From IMG/VR virus record IMGVR_UViG_3300021424_000026, positions 1 through 64,000 of that record: 64,000 nt of DNA. One strand, given 5' to 3'. This DNA comes from a virus. The notes below the pieces were generated by a model. It had not been told where the DNA came from. It saw only the letters and a program-made list of their open reading frames with translations, and ran no database searches. Positions 6,650 through 17,100 of the stretch are shown piece by piece (the first letter of the stretch is position 1; every line of letters begins with the position of its first letter). The position numbers and the translations under genes are program-made.

Positions 6650-9641
6650 GTAAACAATTTATTGATATGTTTATTCCAACATTCAGTTGGAGTTTTGTCT
6701 GTAAGTTTTTTGGTATACAATCCATGTTTGTGACGTTCAGTGTGTTTCCATTCAAAAAGTAATTCAATCCGTACTGATATAAATTGTCCAAGTTATCCGC
6801 TAAACTATTTTTCCAAAGGCTGTTAGTCGGTACGTCATTTAATCCCTCCCCCTGATAGAAAGTGGATTTAATTATTTGTTCATTACCTAACTTCAGGTCG
6901 ACAAACCATGTTGTTGAAAGTGTATTAGTTATACAATCATTAAGTGTTAGTCCTTCCTCAGTCAAATAATTCTGTAAGGCTTGTAGTAATACTCCTTGGA
7001 AATTAGATACAGTGGTATTTCCGTTCAACCAAGGAAAAACTTTGAATTCAACAAACTCAGTTGAACAGTCGTAGTTGAACATTGAACCTATAATATAACA
7101 GGCTTCAGCAGGTACGGGTATAAATTGACATCCTCTTTGTCTTCTGTAGACGAATTTCTGTTTTTGGAAAATAGAATTCTCGAATCTTGTACCTGAATTC
7201 CATATCGTTGTTGCTGGAATCATTTGTTCAACCAATTTTATCCAATATGGACCAAGACCATCAACATAATCTATTAATTTCTGATAAGTGTAGTTGTTGT
7301 TTGGTATACCAATTGTATTTTCTTGTTCAAGATACTTCCAAAATATTGATGATAGAGTTGGATACCCGCCAGTGTGACCATCAGTGATGTACATTCTATT
7401 TCTAACATTGATTGTATTTTGCCAGAAAGTTTGTGCGAACTCGAAGAAGGTTTTTTTCTTTGGTTGTGGGTTTATAAATGTCCAATCGACACCTCCTGGC
7501 GTAGGAAATGGAGTTGTCATTCCTGTCTCAGGTATTGGGTAATCATACAATCTTGATTGATTCCACACATCATATACTAACCCTTGTCCAGGATTTAGAA
7601 AAAGATCAACATTTTTTACGTTTAGCACCAATTTCTCTTTGTCGATGTAGTAAAATGCTTCATATCCACCTTCTGTTGATATTCTAAGGTCTTCATCATC
7701 TGTCAACCAAGATTTTTTGTTATCAATAGTTTTTCGAAGTTTGAACCCTTCAGTCATGTATGGAAAATCTCTGTATCTTTCCAAATAAATCTGTCCATAA
7801 GTAAATGGTTCAAGTTGGGTTTGAAATGTTGGATTCGTACCTGTGAATACATTTGTCTCTACAGGGATCTCAGGACTCCTATGTTGTGGTGTGGACTCAT
7901 ACCAACCAGCACCTACTTGGAAAAAATAGTCTTGTGTAGGAAGGGGCGCGTATGGAAAACCCTCTGTATCCATAGGAAAATCATCAAGTCCCAAATTCAC
8001 TTGTTCAAAAATTGTTGTTGAGGTGAATGCACTGTAAGTTTCTCCTTGAAACTTGTAAGTCACCGTTGAGGATAATGTTGGCACATTATCTACATATGTA
8101 CCTCCTGAAATCTTTGCATATTGAACTGCAAATTGATCAAGATTTATTCTTTGGTCGGCAACATATATGTTTTCATTAAATTCTATCAAAGCGTCAGGTG
8201 CTCCCACTAATCTTAACAGAAACTCAACGGATCTTCTTGTACCTTTTGATTTGAAAAGATATCCGGAATTTAAAATTAGATTTCTATAAAATTGATAGTT
8301 CAATTCTGTTGGTGTAAGAGCTCTTGCGTAACCTGGATAGACGGGCGCGTTGGTTTGTCCAAATACTGAGTCTAAAAAGTTTTCGTTGGTAATTGGTGAT
8401 ATATTAGGTTCCCACCCTAATGTCGCGGCCAAATTTTTTAGTAGTAGTGATGGTATGTCATTTTGGATCGTATAGTTAACCGAGGTCATGTTTGCCATGC
8501 CGTCAATAAACTTTTTAACTTCATCAAAACTTCTACCATATATCTGAAGAATTTTTTCAACCTTTCTATCCTTGGTATCGAACTCTTTGAAAGAATCTTG
8601 TATCAAGAAACGGGAAATCAGATTTGTTTTATATGAATCTAACTCCTCTGAAACGAAAAATAATTGTCTGAGATATTCATCAAATGAATTTGTTATAATG
8701 TCTAAATTCCATGTGCCTTGTAATGGCCAAGTGATTGATGTAAAATTATTATAAAACTGACCGTTTTCATCCTCGCTCGGAACTTGAAAAACCGCTGTAT
8801 ATGGTGGTTGAATATATCTATTTAACAGGAATTTTTCTACCTCATCAAAAGATTCAGCAAACACCTCATCAACTACTAAGTCGTTTGGTCTTATATGGTA
8901 ATTAGTTGTATAAGTTGTGGCTGTCGTCCCGAATGGTGATCCTGAAACATAAAATACCAAAGTACCTGATGCTAAACTTACTGATGGTTCAAACGATAAT
9001 ACCTTGAAAATATCATAAGGATTATCTGTGTTACCTGAGTTTGCAATTGCAATACAATAATCCAAGTAAGTACTATTCAAATTCCTAAGTGGAGAGGTAA
9101 CTATCTCTCGAGCAACAATATTTGTTGCTGCAGAAATAGAATAATCAATGGAAAATGGATTTGCTAGTCTATCAACATCAACTGAGAATATAGTCTCATC
9201 ATTGACACCATCATATACAATATTATAGGCTGTCAATCCAGTAATTGATTGTTCATTCATGAACCTGACGTCCAATGCGGCGGGAAATTTATTAATTATT
9301 TTTGTCACCGATACTTGAAGTCTCTTGGATAACGATCCATACATTGAGAAATTCGAAACCTCAGTTAAATCTAAGTTTGGATAAACTCTGAATTCTTTAG
9401 CAAATATCAATCTGCTTTCATCCAAACTCTCTATCTCCAAATCTTCTAAGCTAATGGGTGAGGAAAATGCTCCAATGTTAAATTCTCTCGTAACTTTTTC
9501 AACAACACTTGTTGTGAACTCGAAGTTACCTTGCGTAAGCCCGCCACCTTCAACAGTTTGTAAACCTACAATGTTGTCAAAGGGAGTTGCAGAACCACTA
9601 CCTGGCCTTGGTGGATAAAAATATTTTTCTCGTTGTGGCAT
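6642..9641 (-). CDS. Large distal-tail/baseplate protein with a tail-protein-I-like segment
   Basis: 999 residues. The N-terminus is hydrophilic (MPQREKYFYPPRPGSGSATP). Around residues 380-480 there is a long stretch ending in LFKSKGTRRSVEFLLRLVGA. This resembles the helical part of phage tail protein I (P2 gpI-like), where a KGT motif precedes a conserved helix. That family links baseplate wedges to fibres, which fits a gene between wedge genes and fibre genes. Assignment rests on this segment and on position. Start and stop overlap the neighbouring genes by one to eight bases. Confidence 0.55.
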   Translation of the reverse strand: MPQREKYFYPPRPGSGSATPFDNIVGLQTVEGGGLTQGNFEFTTSVVEKVTREFNIGAFSSPISLEDLEIESLDESRLIFAKEFRVYPNLDLTEVSNFSMYGSLSKRLQVSVTKIINKFPAALDVRFMNEQSITGLTAYNIVYDGVNDETIFSVDVDRLANPFSIDYSISAATNIVAREIVTSPLRNLNSTYLDYCIAIANSGNTDNPYDIFKVLSFEPSVSLASGTLVFYVSGSPFGTTATTYTTNYHIRPNDLVVDEVFAESFDEVEKFLLNRYIQPPYTAVFQVPSEDENGQFYNNFTSITWPLQGTWNLDIITNSFDEYLRQLFFVSEELDSYKTNLISRFLIQDSFKEFDTKDRKVEKILQIYGRSFDEVKKFIDGMANMTSVNYTIQNDIPSLLLKNLAATLGWEPNISPITNENFLDSVFGQTNAPVYPGYARALTPTELNYQFYRNLILNSGYLFKSKGTRRSVEFLLRLVGAPDALIEFNENIYVADQRINLDQFAVQYAKISGGTYVDNVPTLSSTVTYKFQGETYSAFTSTTIFEQVNLGLDDFPMDTEGFPYAPLPTQDYFFQVGAGWYESTPQHRSPEIPVETNVFTGTNPTFQTQLEPFTYGQIYLERYRDFPYMTEGFKLRKTIDNKKSWLTDDEDLRISTEGGYEAFYYIDKEKLVLNVKNVDLFLNPGQGLVYDVWNQSRLYDYPIPETGMTTPFPTPGGVDWTFINPQPKKKTFFEFAQTFWQNTINVRNRMYITDGHTGGYPTLSSIFWKYLEQENTIGIPNNNYTYQKLIDYVDGLGPYWIKLVEQMIPATTIWNSGTRFENSIFQKQKFVYRRQRGCQFIPVPAEACYIIGSMFNYDCSTEFVEFKVFPWLNGNTTVSNFQGVLLQALQNYLTEEGLTLNDCITNTLSTTWFVDLKLGNEQIIKSTFYQGEGLNDVPTNSLWKNSLADNLDNLYQYGLNYFLNGNTLNVTNMDCIPKNLQTKLQLNVGINISINCLRG

Positions 9642-10546
9642 TAACTAATAATCGTGTTGAAGTTTTTACTGAAATCTATATTATCACCCCTATTTTGTCT
9701 AACTTCATATAGAAGATCATTGAACTGGTCTCTGATTTCAAACAAGTTGTATTGTCTGTAGATATTATTGTTAAAGTCATAGATTGTGTAAATTCCATCA
9801 TCCATAGATTTAGTCTGATTTCCGTAAAGCGCGATTGCTAGCGTTGACACGTCATATTCAACCATTTCAATATCAATTGTTACAGGATTGAAAAAGGTGT
9901 TTGTTAAAACGATGTCTTGATCGGGTTGTCCGATATATGGTGTTGCGTTTGGTTTGTTTGTTGGTGATGATGAAGGTGATAGGGTTAGGAACATTAAGTT
10001 TGCCGTACTATCAGTGTATCTGTATCTTATTGATTTTTGTTGGGTATTTACCTGATTTGTGACGACTGGCTCACAAAAGAAATTAGATGTAACAACTCTA
10101 AAGAAATTAGGTATTTTTGTACCATCACTATTCAGATATTCTATTCTAAATCCAACAAGACCTTGAGGAACAAATTTATTTCTATATTCCTGAGGTATCA
10201 AATTAAGGTCTAATACAAGTCCTTTTACGTTTGGTAATGCGCTTAGAACGCCACAATCCACAATTACAGTTCTTATTTGTGCAGGTCTAATCAAAAGTGT
10301 GTAAATCCCAAGAGCATTGAATTCTGTCGCTGGAAGGGTTAAGTTGTATAATCCACCCAAGATTTCTACAGGGGACCCTCCGATTTGTTGATTGCTGAAA
10401 TAAGGACGTAATAGAGTTTTAGCATCGAGTTTTTTCAAAACGAAATTGTTTGTTACGTCTCTTGAGGGAGTATAATTCAAAATTATCTCCATGTCATCTG
10501 GTGAACAGTCAGCTGGTCTTATTGTCCCGTATGAAGCTATTGCCAT
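9641..10546 (-). CDS. Baseplate/tail structural protein, unknown family
   Basis: 301 residues (MAIASYGTIRPADCSPDDME). Soluble, no membrane segment or enzyme motif. It ends FSKNFNTIIS one base from the start of the 999-residue gene. A TATTTATA box lies about 17 nt before the ATG, so it starts a transcription unit covering the fibre-proximal genes. A virion role is inferred from position. Confidence 0.6.
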   Translation of the reverse strand: MAIASYGTIRPADCSPDDMEIILNYTPSRDVTNNFVLKKLDAKTLLRPYFSNQQIGGSPVEILGGLYNLTLPATEFNALGIYTLLIRPAQIRTVIVDCGVLSALPNVKGLVLDLNLIPQEYRNKFVPQGLVGFRIEYLNSDGTKIPNFFRVVTSNFFCEPVVTNQVNTQQKSIRYRYTDSTANLMFLTLSPSSSPTNKPNATPYIGQPDQDIVLTNTFFNPVTIDIEMVEYDVSTLAIALYGNQTKSMDDGIYTIYDFNNNIYRQYNLFEIRDQFNDLLYEVRQNRGDNIDFSKNFNTIIS

Positions 10547-10563
10547 TTCTTTGTTTTATTTTC

Positions 10564-10571
10564 TATAAATA
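10564..10571 (-). promoter_or_regulatory. TATTTATA box before the 301-residue structural gene
   Basis: TATTTATA in sense orientation, 17 nt before the ATG at 10546, within a 35 nt gap. Confidence 0.55.
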
Positions 10572-10581
10572 GTTTATCTGT

Positions 10582-11658
10582 TTATTTGGTTTCAACGTTG
10601 AAAAACTTGTAACCATAATTGATTAAGTCTCCCAAGTTATCTACCTCTCCAAGTCTTTGTATTTGTTCGTAAGCGGAGTTCTTTCCCCTTTCTATGTAGA
10701 TATTAGTAACAATCTCCGCATCTCCCACAGCCTTCTGTAATGCAGGATTCTTGAAAAAGAATTGTGCTGTTAGTTCATTTTCAGTGAATCCTGAACTTTG
10801 GACGAAGAATTTAGTTTCTCCATTGGCAAAGTCGTAGTAATCCACATTGTGTATTGTGTATGCTGTAAATAATGGGGACCTATTATTTATAACTCCGAAT
10901 ATACCTCCGTCTTTAATTACGGGTGCCCCAACGATAAATTTCTGAGGACCATATTGAGCAAGCTCTTGTATTCTCGAATTTGTTACACCCGAGACCGTAT
11001 ATGGTACAGTTGTAAACGTTGAAGATACTTGATCCTGTATGTTGTTTTCAGCATCACCTGAAAAAATGAAATTGTAACTTACAGGTGTAAAGGTCCAACT
11101 TCCTGTGTTTGATACAAAAAATGCGGTTCCGTTTGGATTGATAATTGTTGCTATTCTATATGGGGTAACTACTTCCTTTTTAACAATATTTGTACCCCAA
11201 GGATTATTTTGAGTCAAAGTAATTGTATAAGCACTCACAACCGTGGGGTATTGATGAGATATTGATGCGGGGGTGAGTTGATTGAAACTATTTGGGGATG
11301 ATCCATCTCCCCAATCAATTGTATAGGTTGATAACTCAATAAACTTTTTGAACTCGTCTGATGTGTTGTAAACATTATAAATGTATGGGTTAGATGTCGT
11401 GGATGAAAAGATGAAATTTGTTACAACATCTTTTTGGTGCACAGCACCATCAAAAGGTGAGTAGTATCCACAATCTACAACATTTTCAGTTATAAGTATG
11501 GGTATTGTTAATCCAGTCAAAAGTGAAGATCCACCTGGTCCCGAACTAAGAACCTGTGTCATTGCTGAATAAACTCCCACAGGGCTGCCTGATACGTTGA
11601 CCGTGAACAGATCTCCACTGATAACTTCGGGTGATATAATGTAATTGTAATCGGGCAT
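10582..11658 (-). CDS. PKD-like domain tail protein
   Basis: 358 residues. Around residues 105-160 it reads YTIDWGDGSSPN, then ISHQYPTVVSAYTITLTQNN. This is the WGDG...HxY...YxVxLT pattern of PKD/Ig-like beta-sandwich domains found in surface and fibre proteins. The rest is not recognised. It abuts the next gene (stop and start are contiguous around 11658). Probably a structural or glycan-contacting part of the distal tail. Confidence 0.55.
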   Translation of the reverse strand: MPDYNYIISPEVISGDLFTVNVSGSPVGVYSAMTQVLSSGPGGSSLLTGLTIPILITENVVDCGYYSPFDGAVHQKDVVTNFIFSSTTSNPYIYNVYNTSDEFKKFIELSTYTIDWGDGSSPNSFNQLTPASISHQYPTVVSAYTITLTQNNPWGTNIVKKEVVTPYRIATIINPNGTAFFVSNTGSWTFTPVSYNFIFSGDAENNIQDQVSSTFTTVPYTVSGVTNSRIQELAQYGPQKFIVGAPVIKDGGIFGVINNRSPLFTAYTIHNVDYYDFANGETKFFVQSSGFTENELTAQFFFKNPALQKAVGDAEIVTNIYIERGKNSAYEQIQRLGEVDNLGDLINYGYKFFNVETK

Positions 11659-12446
11659 TATGGATTTATGTATTCATACCATTTTATGGGTGTTAGGCCC
11701 CCAACCCTTTGAGGTTCTATGTTGAACGTATCAAATACTTGATAAGTTCTGTTAGCGTAATCTAAATCTACTCTGTAGTAGAAATACTCACTCTGTGAGA
11801 AATTAAATTTGTTACCTAAAATTGATGACTGTGGTCTATTCATCATTCTTACAAATTGACCGGTCTTTCCATCAAAAAACTTGGCAGACATAAAAAATCT
11901 TGATATATCTAAGAAAGTTCTTTTCTTCAACCAATAAATAAAGAACCCTTCTTTATCACCAACATAGTTTAATATGTATTTAGGTTTTCTGATTAAAACA
12001 TCCGTTGTCTGCATCAGAGTATTCATTCTTTCACCTTGTTGTGTGGGTATAATAATTGTGATGTAGTTAGTTTGTTGAGTATCAATCGGACTATCATAAA
12101 GGTCTAACTTGAAAAATGAGTTTTTAAATGAGTTAGCATAGTAATATATTTCTTGTGTTGTAAAACCCTCGGCTCTGTAATCAATCTTCCAATTGTTTAC
12201 GTTGGACAAACCAGCACCCTCGTAGAAATAGAATTCATAGTTTATTTCTGTGGATGTTTGATAATCAGCGTGAGCAAATCTGTTGACTTCAAAATCCTTG
12301 TCAGATCTGAGTAATTCTTCGATAACATTATCTTGGAAGGCAACAATATCTGCCTCAGTATCAAGATACTCCCAATCCAAATTTACGGGAATGTTGATAC
12401 TATTGTTGGTAATACCCGATAACAATATTTGTTTACTCACACTCAT
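11658..12446 (-). CDS. Baseplate/tail structural protein, unknown
   Basis: 262 residues (MSVSKQILLSGITNNSINIP). Rich in aromatic residues (YYYANSFKNSFF, YEFYFYEGAG) and without catalytic motifs. It overlaps the upstream gene's end by 14 bp and abuts the downstream one, so it belongs to a tightly coupled structural operon. No family recognised. Confidence 0.55.
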   Translation of the reverse strand: MSVSKQILLSGITNNSINIPVNLDWEYLDTEADIVAFQDNVIEELLRSDKDFEVNRFAHADYQTSTEINYEFYFYEGAGLSNVNNWKIDYRAEGFTTQEIYYYANSFKNSFFKLDLYDSPIDTQQTNYITIIIPTQQGERMNTLMQTTDVLIRKPKYILNYVGDKEGFFIYWLKKRTFLDISRFFMSAKFFDGKTGQFVRMMNRPQSSILGNKFNFSQSEYFYYRVDLDYANRTYQVFDTFNIEPQRVGGLTPIKWYEYINP

Positions 12447-14175
12447 CCACTATAGGTTTGACTACTTTATCTCCTGTGTTTATGCTAAACCCACTCAACG
12501 GTCCGAATTTGGGACCTTCGCTTATGACTCCTCCAAGATCATACCCTCCGTCCGGTATTAGTCTAAATTGAGATGCGTTGAATGGATAATGTGAAAAATT
12601 TAAAAAAGGATAATTAACTCCTCTGTCCGCCTCATCGATAAAACCATACTCATAAATGTCTCTCCACATAAACTGTTCATATGCGTTTGAATAAAAAGCC
12701 CAAAAAGGTATTTGATCAACGTTGTAGAGTTCCCCTGTTTCAATATAATTTGAAAATACTCTAATCACCATACCAATATGTGGTTGGTAATAATATCCGC
12801 TTGGATTTGTATTTGTGATTGGTTCACTTTTGAATACATCTTGGTTGTATTTAATCTTATGATAATATGGTGATATTATTCTCTCTGACTGAGTTACATC
12901 ATTCCATTCACACCAATCTCCACAGATTGTGTCTCCCGATTTCAGATCCTTATTATAATAAAATTCCTCAGTTGATCCATTAGTTTTTGTATAAGAAGAA
13001 TATCCGATGTTGGAATTTGACTTGAGGTTGTTACTGTCCCAATATAAATTGTTTCTTTCTGTTATGTTGAATTCCCAACCTTCTTTTAGTCCTGTTTCTT
13101 GTGTTGGCTTATTGAAATATCCAGTAAAACCTTTATTGATAATTGTGAGAAATATCTCATTTAGGGGTCTTTTCTGATTGTCCAAAATATTATCAATATT
13201 CAGGTCGTAGTTTGCAGTGAATGTGTATACGGTGGATGCGTTCTTTTGGGAAATTCTTGATATATTGTTTGGGGTTAACGAGGAAAATTCAAACTTCTTG
13301 TTTGCGGTAAATGGTACTTCCTCAAATCCAGTTTTTGTTACAACAATATCATTAACGTTTGTGATAATCTTGTGCATTTTTACATAATACGTGGACTTTG
13401 ATTCACCTGAATTTGTTATATCAACAATCTTTTTGAAAGTTCCCTTTGCATTGTTTGCAAATGTCGTACCAGTATATCCAACATTTGTTAGATTGAATAT
13501 GTAAGTTTCTGACCCAAATGTACCATCACCGAGTGTGTTAACTTGGAATAGATTATTTCCGTCATACTTTAAAGACAATTCTACATAATCTCCTATCTGT
13601 AAGTTGTGTTCACTAATACAAATAAATGAAATGTAATTTGTACCATCAAACTTCATATTTTTAACAACAAAAGGAATACCATCCCCTGATAGCCATTCAA
13701 TTTCGTTAATTCCATCCGTCCAAAACATCTGTTTTGTATAATTGTTCTCTTGTGGTAAACTTAAGTAATAAGTCCAATTATAAGTGTAAGCACTTTTAGC
13801 AACATAACTGATATGTTGATCCTGTATGTTAGGTCTAAAAAATTCAAACTCATAATATTGAGGAAACCCTCTCCAAATACCATTCACTAAAGATTTCTGA
13901 GCATCAACATAGTATAGGTTGTATAGAAATGGAATGTATTCAGTTGTGCCAGTGTAGGAGTTTTCGTAAATCGGGCTGACCTTAAAAGTAGGTCTGAAAG
14001 TTGTTGAGGCTTGTCTTTCGTCATTGAACAAAACGGCGAGGTTAACAGAGGCAATCCGATCATATTCTGTTAGTTCGTTTTCTTTCGATTTAATTGAAAC
14101 TTTGAGACTTTGATCTACAGTTGGTGCAGATTTGAATCTCAACCTACTTGGTACTATGGTTGTTGTTCCGTTCAT
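12433..14175 (-). CDS. Baseplate/tail structural protein, unknown
   Basis: 580 residues (MNGTTTIVPSRLRFKSAPTV). Soluble, beta-rich composition, many aromatic residues. Starts 4 bp inside the end of the 1763-residue gene (ATGA-type overlap). No family or active site recognised. A virion role is inferred from its place between gp6-like and fibre genes. Confidence 0.55.
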   Translation of the reverse strand: MNGTTTIVPSRLRFKSAPTVDQSLKVSIKSKENELTEYDRIASVNLAVLFNDERQASTTFRPTFKVSPIYENSYTGTTEYIPFLYNLYYVDAQKSLVNGIWRGFPQYYEFEFFRPNIQDQHISYVAKSAYTYNWTYYLSLPQENNYTKQMFWTDGINEIEWLSGDGIPFVVKNMKFDGTNYISFICISEHNLQIGDYVELSLKYDGNNLFQVNTLGDGTFGSETYIFNLTNVGYTGTTFANNAKGTFKKIVDITNSGESKSTYYVKMHKIITNVNDIVVTKTGFEEVPFTANKKFEFSSLTPNNISRISQKNASTVYTFTANYDLNIDNILDNQKRPLNEIFLTIINKGFTGYFNKPTQETGLKEGWEFNITERNNLYWDSNNLKSNSNIGYSSYTKTNGSTEEFYYNKDLKSGDTICGDWCEWNDVTQSERIISPYYHKIKYNQDVFKSEPITNTNPSGYYYQPHIGMVIRVFSNYIETGELYNVDQIPFWAFYSNAYEQFMWRDIYEYGFIDEADRGVNYPFLNFSHYPFNASQFRLIPDGGYDLGGVISEGPKFGPLSGFSINTGDKVVKPIVDECE

Positions 14176-17100
14176 TCTGTTGTAACGTATTTTTTAATAA
14201 ATCTATTCATGGATGACTTTCCAACACCTAATCCGAAGTAGAAGTGATAAGGAAGACCAACAGTGAAATAAGTATTTAAATTTACAGGATCATAGCTCGG
14301 TGAATCGGATGTATTCTTATCACCCTCAAATTGATATGCTTCATTCAATGTGTTAGGCTGAAACAGGATATTACTTCTATTATAGATGTATCCTCTCATA
14401 AAGTCCGCCTTAGGGTTTTCACCCATAAAATAATTTGAGTTAATATCTGTACGATTAAATCTTTGGTAATAACTTTTTTGAATGGTATTTGTTTTCCATT
14501 CATTTTTCTCTGTTCCAAATATTGCATTACTATCTTTGGTGGTCCAACTGTAGTATGGTATCAGTTGGGAATTACTACCCAAATAATCGTAAACAGCATT
14601 GTTATAATTAACGTTATCATTTCTTATCAACCTTCTCGGAGATATTAAATCTCTAGTCTGTGTTTCTGAAGAAAAAAATATACCCATCACAGGTTCCTTA
14701 GATCTATCTTGACCAATATAGAATGGATTATTTACATTAGAACCCGACTGAGCGGTGTAAGCCTCAAAATTGAATTCTTGCACCCCTATCTCTGAATTAA
14801 TTGAAATCATTTGTGCATAGTCACCGTCAATTTTAGATTTTGTTCTTGAGAAAAACGAATTCACGGATCCATCTCCTAGTCCAATAATATTTGCAAGCCA
14901 ACTTGAATTGACTTGTCTCGATAATATGAATAATGTCAATATATCTTGAGGATTGTTGAATGAAGTTGTCGGTACCTTGTTCATGTTATACCCAAAGAAA
15001 TCAGCGTTCAATGTAACTTCTTGAGTGAAGGCGTCTCTCGGTCCCATATCCATAATTGTGGTTGGAAAAAGTATTTCTTTGTCGTTTCTTCCACGTGATC
15101 CAGTCCTTTGTTTACCTACGAATGTTGTTCCATTGAACGGTGATGATCTGTAGTAGAAATTGTTTGTTTGATTATGTAATAGAACCACGTCATTACAATA
15201 TTCATTATATGGTCCATTAGGATCTACAGGATCTTTAGGTGATTTGAAAAATCTCAAATTCCTAAATGGGAAATGGTATAACACTCCATTAACCCAGTTA
15301 TTTAAAAAAGTATGTCCAAAAACACCTCTACATGCCGCAAAATTAACTCTAGTTCTAGCTTTGAACTCGGCAAGTTGTTTGAAGTCGTTTGGAAGTGAAA
15401 GTATAACTTTACTAACGAAGACATAACACCCACCTTTTATAACTGTTTTTTTATAGCATTTATCTGTTTTGGGGTAAATCCCAAAAGTTTCAGAATCCCC
15501 TGAATAACATTTGAGTGGTACTAACCCTTGACATGAAAAAGTTGATGCAAATTGGTCTTCATACTGACTTAGTTCTTCGGCCGCATCATTAATTAAGAAT
15601 GAAGACCCTTCCGCATCATATGATTCTACTAAACCTTCGTCTGTTATAAAATAAAATGCAAAGTTTGTGTTTTGGTGTAAAAGGTAGGTATTGTTAAGAT
15701 AACCAGATCTCGATGTCGATGTTGGTAGTCGATCAGTTCTCATCACAATTTTTTGTGTTCTTGCCTGAACATCCAATGTTGTTGCCGTTGAATATGCAGG
15801 TGAGAAATAAACAAATCTATCGTATCTAATTGAAGCTAAACCCTCTTCCAAACTACCTCCAACAGATGAAAAGAAATACGATCCACCCTCAACATACTCA
15901 TCATTCCAGTAACCATTCATCTTTTTACCTTGCGACCACGGTTGGTTACTATAATAAGACCCGAAGATTCGATACCAAGGATCCCATGCGAATGCATCAG
16001 AAAGATAATTTGGCTGTCTGATTACAATTGGATAGCTCGACATTCCAAAAATGTTGACCGAAGTGTTCGATTTCACATATCCACCACCACTACCTGTGTT
16101 TATGTTAATGTGGGTTGGTGTCAAAATTGAATATGTATTTTGGGGTGATACTTGAAAACCGTTGTAACCAACTTTGGTTGAATCCAAAGAAGAATAGTTT
16201 GTGTGCATATTTGTCGTATAACCCGAGTAATTATTACCAGTATCAAATATGTAAGAATCAAAAAATATAGGATTGTCTTCATTGGATTGATATTGATCAT
16301 GTCTTGGTAAGACCAATCCAGGTTGAATAGGTATATTCAACTTGTATTTTGATGTTACTAAAACAGATCCGTAGTTCTGACCGCATATTCTTGATATATC
16401 AACAGTTGTCGTCTGTCTTGTACTATTTGGATCAACTCCTCTCTGTAGTATTACAACTACTATTTCTTTATTATCAGGGATTGCAAAGAAAGGTCTTGTC
16501 GCTGTGTTAGGTAACCAAGTTTTAGCACCTGAACCTAAGCCCAAGAAACCGGTTCTGCGGTGATGCTCTTCCCATAGATACATGGTACCACCAATATACC
16601 TCTCATTCAAACTTTTTTGACCTGAGAATGTGGGAGGATTCAATGAGGCGAAATTTTGATAAGTCATTGCTGTGATCACTTGGAAATACTCACAATCCGA
16701 CTTAGCCTTGGTATACATCAAATATTTAGGATTGGAACAGGTCGCTGTGGTAATATTAACACCTTCGTATGGGAATAGATCATTAACACAAATAGAACCT
16801 GTAGTTGGGGTATCACCAGAATGGTATACCCCATCACAATCAGTGTAAAACCATTTTTCACCGTCTTCAACTGTGATGATAGATCCTACCCAACAGTTCT
16901 GTATAGTATCCGCACTTTGATTCACGATGTATTGTTGACTCAGTGACTGATCTGGAAAATCAGGGTTTGCATAATTTACAGTCACCGCTCTCAAATTTTT
17001 GGCATAACCTGTAGAGGAACTAAATCCAGAGAAATTAGTTTCTGCTTGACTAGTGTTCGGATCCAAAGAATTAAAAGGGTTTTGGAATGTCATCATTCTT

